Of a stretch of 64,000 nucleotides of DNA, positions 60,705 to 64,000 are shown piece by piece. The number at the start of each line of letters is the position of its first letter. The stretch's first letter is position 1. The notes below the pieces were generated by a model. The model worked only from the letters and a program-made list of their open reading frames with translations, searched no databases and was not told the origin of the DNA. The stretch spans positions 1 to 64,000 of the forward strand of contig NZ_MASS01000012.1 of assembly GCF_001707885.1 (NCBI RefSeq). The letters are read 5' to 3'. The DNA is from Desulfosporosinus cupriresistens. Its GTDB lineage: Bacteria; Bacillota; Desulfitobacteriia; Desulfitobacteriales; Desulfitobacteriaceae. The translations under genes and the position numbers were made by a program.

Positions 60705-60734
60705 ATATTATCAAATCTAAAAACCATTTGTCAA
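60705..60734 (-). promoter_or_regulatory. Sigma-A promoter of aspS
   Basis: TTGACA (60729-60734), 18-bp spacer, TAATAT (60705-60710), start near 60698. The leader from here to aspS is about 414 nt. Confidence 0.75.
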
Positions 60735-60767
60735 CAAAACGATCTTTTCCTCACGCAAATCCAACAT

Positions 60768-61388
60768 TTAGAGCAAATAGGGATTATCCCTTTTTTCCTC
60801 TGCGATAGTCGTCGCCTCACCATGACCTGGATAAACCTTAGTATTTTCTGCAAGGACTAGAAGTTTTTCCTTCACTCCTTTAAGCAATTGATCCAACGAT
60901 CCTCCCGGAAAATCTGTCCGACCTATCGACCCGGCAAAAAGAGTGTCTCCGCTAAATAGCCCTTCGGCGCTTAGAAAACATACACACCCTGGAGAGTGAC
61001 CAGGCGTTGAGATCACTCTTAAGCGTTGTTTTCCAATGGAAAGTTCTTGTCCATCCTGAAGCAAGAAATCCGCACTTTGCAGTACAACATTCGAACCCAG
61101 ATAACTAGAAAGGTTTTTCTTTGCATTGGTAAGCATCTCCGCATCACCAGCATGAATCCCCACTGAGACCTCTCCTATAAGGCCTCTAAGTTCGTCCACA
61201 GCTCCGATGTGATCTACATGCCCGTGGGTAAGCAGAATATAGTTTACCTTAAGTCCCTTTTCTAACACCCAGTTGTAAATTCTTTTTCCATCAGCTCCGG
61301 GATCAATGATCACGGCTTGCTTACTTTCCATACAGGCGTACAGGTAACAATTCGCTCCCATGGCTCCCATAGCTCGCCCCTCAATCAT
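60768..61388 (-). CDS. MBL-fold metallo-hydrolase (glyoxalase II-like)
   Basis: A 206-residue hydrolase. The metal motif LLTHGHVDHIGAVDE is around residue 55, followed by STPGHSPGCVCF and GSIGRTDFPGGS and YPGHGEATTI near the C-terminus, the class B / glyoxalase II arrangement. It likely hydrolyses a thioester such as S-acylglutathione or a similar small thiol ester, though this lineage mostly lacks glutathione. AGGAGGGA precedes ATG 61388. It follows dtd by 13 bp. Confidence 0.9.
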   Translation of the reverse strand: MIEGRAMGAMGANCYLYACMESKQAVIIDPGADGKRIYNWVLEKGLKVNYILLTHGHVDHIGAVDELRGLIGEVSVGIHAGDAEMLTNAKKNLSSYLGSNVVLQSADFLLQDGQELSIGKQRLRVISTPGHSPGCVCFLSAEGLFSGDTLFAGSIGRTDFPGGSLDQLLKGVKEKLLVLAENTKVYPGHGEATTIAEEKRDNPYLL

Positions 61389-61401
61389 TTTACATTCCCT
61401 C

Positions 61402-61851
61402 CTAGAACTTCTTCTCACTGTCTATTAGTAACGTCACCGGTCCATCGTTAATCAGCTCCACATCCATCTGCGCTTGAAAAATTCCCGTTTCCACCTTCAA
61501 GCCATAGCTGCGAATCTTTTCCGCGGTCCGATCATACAAGGCCTTGGCTTGCTCGGGCGCTGCAGCAGTCGTAAAACTGGGGCGCTTTCCACTCCGACAA
61601 TCACCATAGAGGGTAAATTGGGAAACCATAAGGATTTCTCCGCTCACATCCTGTACGGAACGGTTCATTTTCCCTTCTTGGTCTTCGAAAATCCGCAGGC
61701 CCACGAGTTTATCAACCATCCAGTTTAGATCGCTCTCACCGTCTTCTTGTCCGACACCTAAGAGGATCAACAATCCGGCAGAAATTTTCCCTACGCTTTC
61801 TCCATTGACGCTTACCGATGCGCTTTTAACGCGTTGAACCACACTGCGCAT
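61402..61851 (-). CDS. dtd: D-aminoacyl-tRNA deacylase
   Basis: Removes D-amino acids (and Gly) mischarged to tRNA. 149 aa. [19 protein letters not shown] opens it; family motifs are [16 protein letters not shown], the catalytic [19 protein letters not shown] (SQFTL) and the [11 protein letters not shown] end (GPVT). It is directly after rel/spoT, the conserved relA-dtd order of Firmicutes. Confidence 0.96.
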   Translation of the reverse strand: MRSVVQRVKSASVSVNGESVGKISAGLLILLGVGQEDGESDLNWMVDKLVGLRIFEDQEGKMNRSVQDVSGEILMVSQFTLYGDCRSGKRPSFTTAAAPEQAKALYDRTAEKIRSYGLKVETGIFQAQMDVELINDGPVTLLIDSEKKF

Positions 61852-61852
61852 T

Positions 61853-64000
61853 TTACTTTCCTCCTGAGTAAATCCGCTTGACCTCCGTAATGTCTTTGAC
61901 CCTACGAATTTTATGCATCACCATTTTAAGTTGTTCAAGGTTCCGTATTTCAATCCGCAGCTGAATATGGGCGATACTATCTTTTCCTACCTTGGCGTTG
62001 ATTCCCAAAATATGAGTACGTGTATCTAAGACGGTATTCATGACCTCCGTTACTAAGCGCGGCTTATCCCTCCCATAGATTTGAATATCAACAGGATAGG
62101 TCGAATCCATCTGTTCGGCCCACATAACCTCTACGATCCGATCACCCTCTTCTTGAAAGTGACTAAGGATATTACTGCAGTCCCCGCGATGAATGGAAAC
62201 CCCACGCCCTCTGGTAATATATCCAATAATAGCATCACCCGGAAGCGGATTACAACACTGGGCAAAACGCACCAACACGTTATCAACCCCTTTAACTCGC
62301 ACCCCGTGAGAGGCTTTGCCATAAGAGCTCGGTGATGATGTTTTCCCTTCCCCTTGCTGTTGAAGGGCCGCGAGCTGCAGCTTCTCTCGTTCTTCTTTCG
62401 TTAGATCCTCACGCAAACGCATGAGGACTTTATTTGAGGTTATTACGCCATCTCCTATGGCAGCATATAAATCCTCCACGCCTGCGAAGTTTTGACTCTT
62501 GCCGAAGGCATAAAGGCTTTCCGATCTCAAGACACTTGCCGGGTCGAGTCCGAGCTTACGGACCTCCCGTTCCAAGCTTTCACGACCACGGGCGATGTTA
62601 TCCTCCCGCTGCTCTTTCTTAAACCATTGCCGAATCCTGTTCTTGGCTTGTGACGTTTGGACAAAGGACAACCAATCCCTGCTGGGCCCGCCGCCTTGCT
62701 TCGAGGTAAGAATTTCAAGAATGTCACCGTTGTTCAGTTTTGTATCAAGTGGAACTATCCGGGCGTTAATCTTGGCACCAATACAACGGTGCCCTACATC
62801 TGTATGGACACGATAAGCAAAGTCAATCGGACAGGAACCTGCTGGTAGTTCAACCACATCCCCTTTAGGAGTGAACACAAAGACGGTATCGGCAAATAAG
62901 TCAATCTTTAACGATTCCATGAATTCTCCGGCATCCCGGGAATCATGTTGCCATTCCAGCAGTTGACGCAGCCAAGCAAGTTTTTTATCGAAGTTTACTT
63001 CTGCAGCTTTGTTACCACCTTCTTTGTTGCCACCTTCTTTGTACTTCCAATGCGCGGCAATACCGTATTCCGACGTTCTGTTCATATCACAGGTCCGGAT
63101 TTGAATTTCAAAAGGTTCTGCATGAACTCCAATCAACGTAGTATGGAGTGATTGATACATATTGGGTTTAGGCATGGCAATATAGTCTTTAAAACGCCCC
63201 GGTATTGGCTTCCACATCGTGTGGATAATTCCTAAGGCTCCATAACAATCATTAACCGATTCAACAACCACTCGAATCGCCATCAGGTCATAAATTTCAC
63301 TCAGCTCTTTGTGCTGAGTGGTCATCTTACGGTAAATACTGTAAAAGTGCTTCGGCCGTCCAGCAATGTCTGCGTAAATCTCTACTTCATTCAAGCGTTC
63401 ACGCATTTGCACAATAACTTCGTTGATATAGGCTTCACGTTCTCGCCGTTTCAGGGCAATTCCTTCAACTAAATCGTAGTACTCCTGAGGCTTAAGATAC
63501 CGAAATGAAAGATCTTCTAACTCCCATTTAATTCGAAATATTCCGAGACGGTTAGCCAGAGGGGCGAAAATCTCCAGAGTTTCCTGAGCGATTTCCTTTT
63601 GTTTTTGGACCGAATGATATTTCAAAGTTCGCATGTTGTGGAGACGATCAGCCAGTTTAATAAGAATAACACGGATATCCTTAGCCATGGCTAAGAACAT
63701 CTTGCGCAAATTCTCCACCTGTTGCTCCATCTTACTCTTGTACTCAAGCCGTCCGAGCTTGGTCACTCCATCAACAAGCAAAGCGATTTCCGAACCAAAT
63801 TCCTTCTCAATATCCACAATGGTAAAATCAGTATCTTCCACAACATCATGAAGCAGAGCGGCCGCAATGGTTGCCTCATCCATTTCCAGTTCGACCAAAA
63901 TTTGCGCGACTTCCAGAGGATGTAGAATATAATCCTCCCCTGAGTTGCGTAGTTGGTTCCTATGTGCCACTTCAGCAAATTGATAGGCCTTGTCCACAAT
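61853..64000 (-). CDS. rel: Bifunctional (p)ppGpp synthetase/hydrolase, N-terminus outside the window
   Basis: RelA/SpoT-family stringent-response enzyme. 715 residues are visible; the true start lies beyond 64,000, because the family has some more N-terminal residues before [19 protein letters not shown]. Domains in order: HD hydrolase ([15 protein letters not shown]), synthetase ([31 protein letters not shown]), TGS ([20 protein letters not shown]), a helical/zinc-finger region ([18 protein letters not shown]) and a C-terminal ACT domain. A 15-bp tandem duplication encodes [10 protein letters not shown] near the TGS boundary. It drives ppGpp turnover and may affect sporulation. Confidence 0.95.
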   Translation of the reverse strand: MVDKAYQFAEVAHRNQLRNSGEDYILHPLEVAQILVELEMDEATIAAALLHDVVEDTDFTIVDIEKEFGSEIALLVDGVTKLGRLEYKSKMEQQVENLRKMFLAMAKDIRVILIKLADRLHNMRTLKYHSVQKQKEIAQETLEIFAPLANRLGIFRIKWELEDLSFRYLKPQEYYDLVEGIALKRREREAYINEVIVQMRERLNEVEIYADIAGRPKHFYSIYRKMTTQHKELSEIYDLMAIRVVVESVNDCYGALGIIHTMWKPIPGRFKDYIAMPKPNMYQSLHTTLIGVHAEPFEIQIRTCDMNRTSEYGIAAHWKYKEGGNKEGGNKAAEVNFDKKLAWLRQLLEWQHDSRDAGEFMESLKIDLFADTVFVFTPKGDVVELPAGSCPIDFAYRVHTDVGHRCIGAKINARIVPLDTKLNNGDILEILTSKQGGGPSRDWLSFVQTSQAKNRIRQWFKKEQREDNIARGRESLEREVRKLGLDPASVLRSESLYAFGKSQNFAGVEDLYAAIGDGVITSNKVLMRLREDLTKEEREKLQLAALQQQGEGKTSSPSSYGKASHGVRVKGVDNVLVRFAQCCNPLPGDAIIGYITRGRGVSIHRGDCSNILSHFQEEGDRIVEVMWAEQMDSTYPVDIQIYGRDKPRLVTEVMNTVLDTRTHILGINAKVGKDSIAHIQLRIEIRNLEQLKMVMHKIRRVKDITEVKRIYSGGK

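Noticed and set aside
1..64000. tRNA, rRNA, prophage, transposase or toxin-antitoxin genes
   Set aside because: I looked for them on both strands and saw none that I could support.

Overview
The window is a gene-dense stretch of a Gram-positive, endospore-forming anaerobe of the class Clostridia, most like Desulfosporosinus or Desulfitobacterium. That placement is inferred from several things: a complete spoIIIA operon and sigK, a monoderm-type IV pilus cluster, T-box tRNA-sensing leaders, the fchA-folD pair, and gene order shared with Bacillus and Clostridia (aroQ-pepQ-efp-spoIIIA-acc-asp23-nusB-folD-xseA, and rarA-Rrf2-nifS-mnmA-alaS-ireB-ruvX-mltG). Almost every gene lies on the minus strand. 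The exceptions are trpB and rarA. No rRNA, tRNA, CRISPR array, transposase or prophage gene was seen.

Read in the direction of minus-strand transcription (from high coordinates down), the window starts with a rel/spoT gene cut by the edge, then dtd, a metallo-hydrolase and aspS behind a T-box. Next come csoR-trxA behind a CsoR-like operator, threonine aldolase, divergent rarA, an iscR-like gene with nifS-nifU-mnmA, a PRC-barrel pair, an AI-2E transporter, and alaS with an unusual short T-box. They are followed by ireB, a ferredoxin-type aldo/keto reductase, ruvX, a DUF1292 gene, a VanW-type lipoprotein and mltG. Between 39,440 and 41,018 a Trp T-box controls a lone plus-strand trpB. A U32 protein, two DUF4911 paralogues, sigK and yqeG follow.

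From 35.4 kb to 19 kb the shikimate genes (aroE, aroC, aroK, aroB, and later aroQ) are interleaved with a type IV pilus cluster: four minor pilin-like genes, pilB, pilT, pilC, pilA, pilD, a pilM-pilN fusion and pilO. A frameshifted pseudopilin sits between aroE and aroC. Then come pepQ, efp, rnj, a GGDEF-EAL protein, spoIIIAA-AH, a lone CheY-like protein, a pycB-accB fusion, accC, the Asp23/AmaP envelope-stress genes, nusB, folD, fchA and the start of xseA.

The less ordinary material is mostly non-coding. There is a 396-bp element with perfect 16-bp terminal inverted repeats at 2327-2722. A dispersed hairpin repeat (core cgaagacagtgtcttcg) occurs six times in intergenic regions, with matched changes in its arms. 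CGAACCACGAA-type repeats stop just upstream of the Shine-Dalgarno sequences of asp23 and pilMN. Before rnj there is a terminator-like hairpin whose 3' arm is the rnj Shine-Dalgarno. Inside the pycB-accB fusion there is a strong ribosome-binding site and ATG. The alaS T-box carries a UGGA bulge that does not fit tRNA-Ala.
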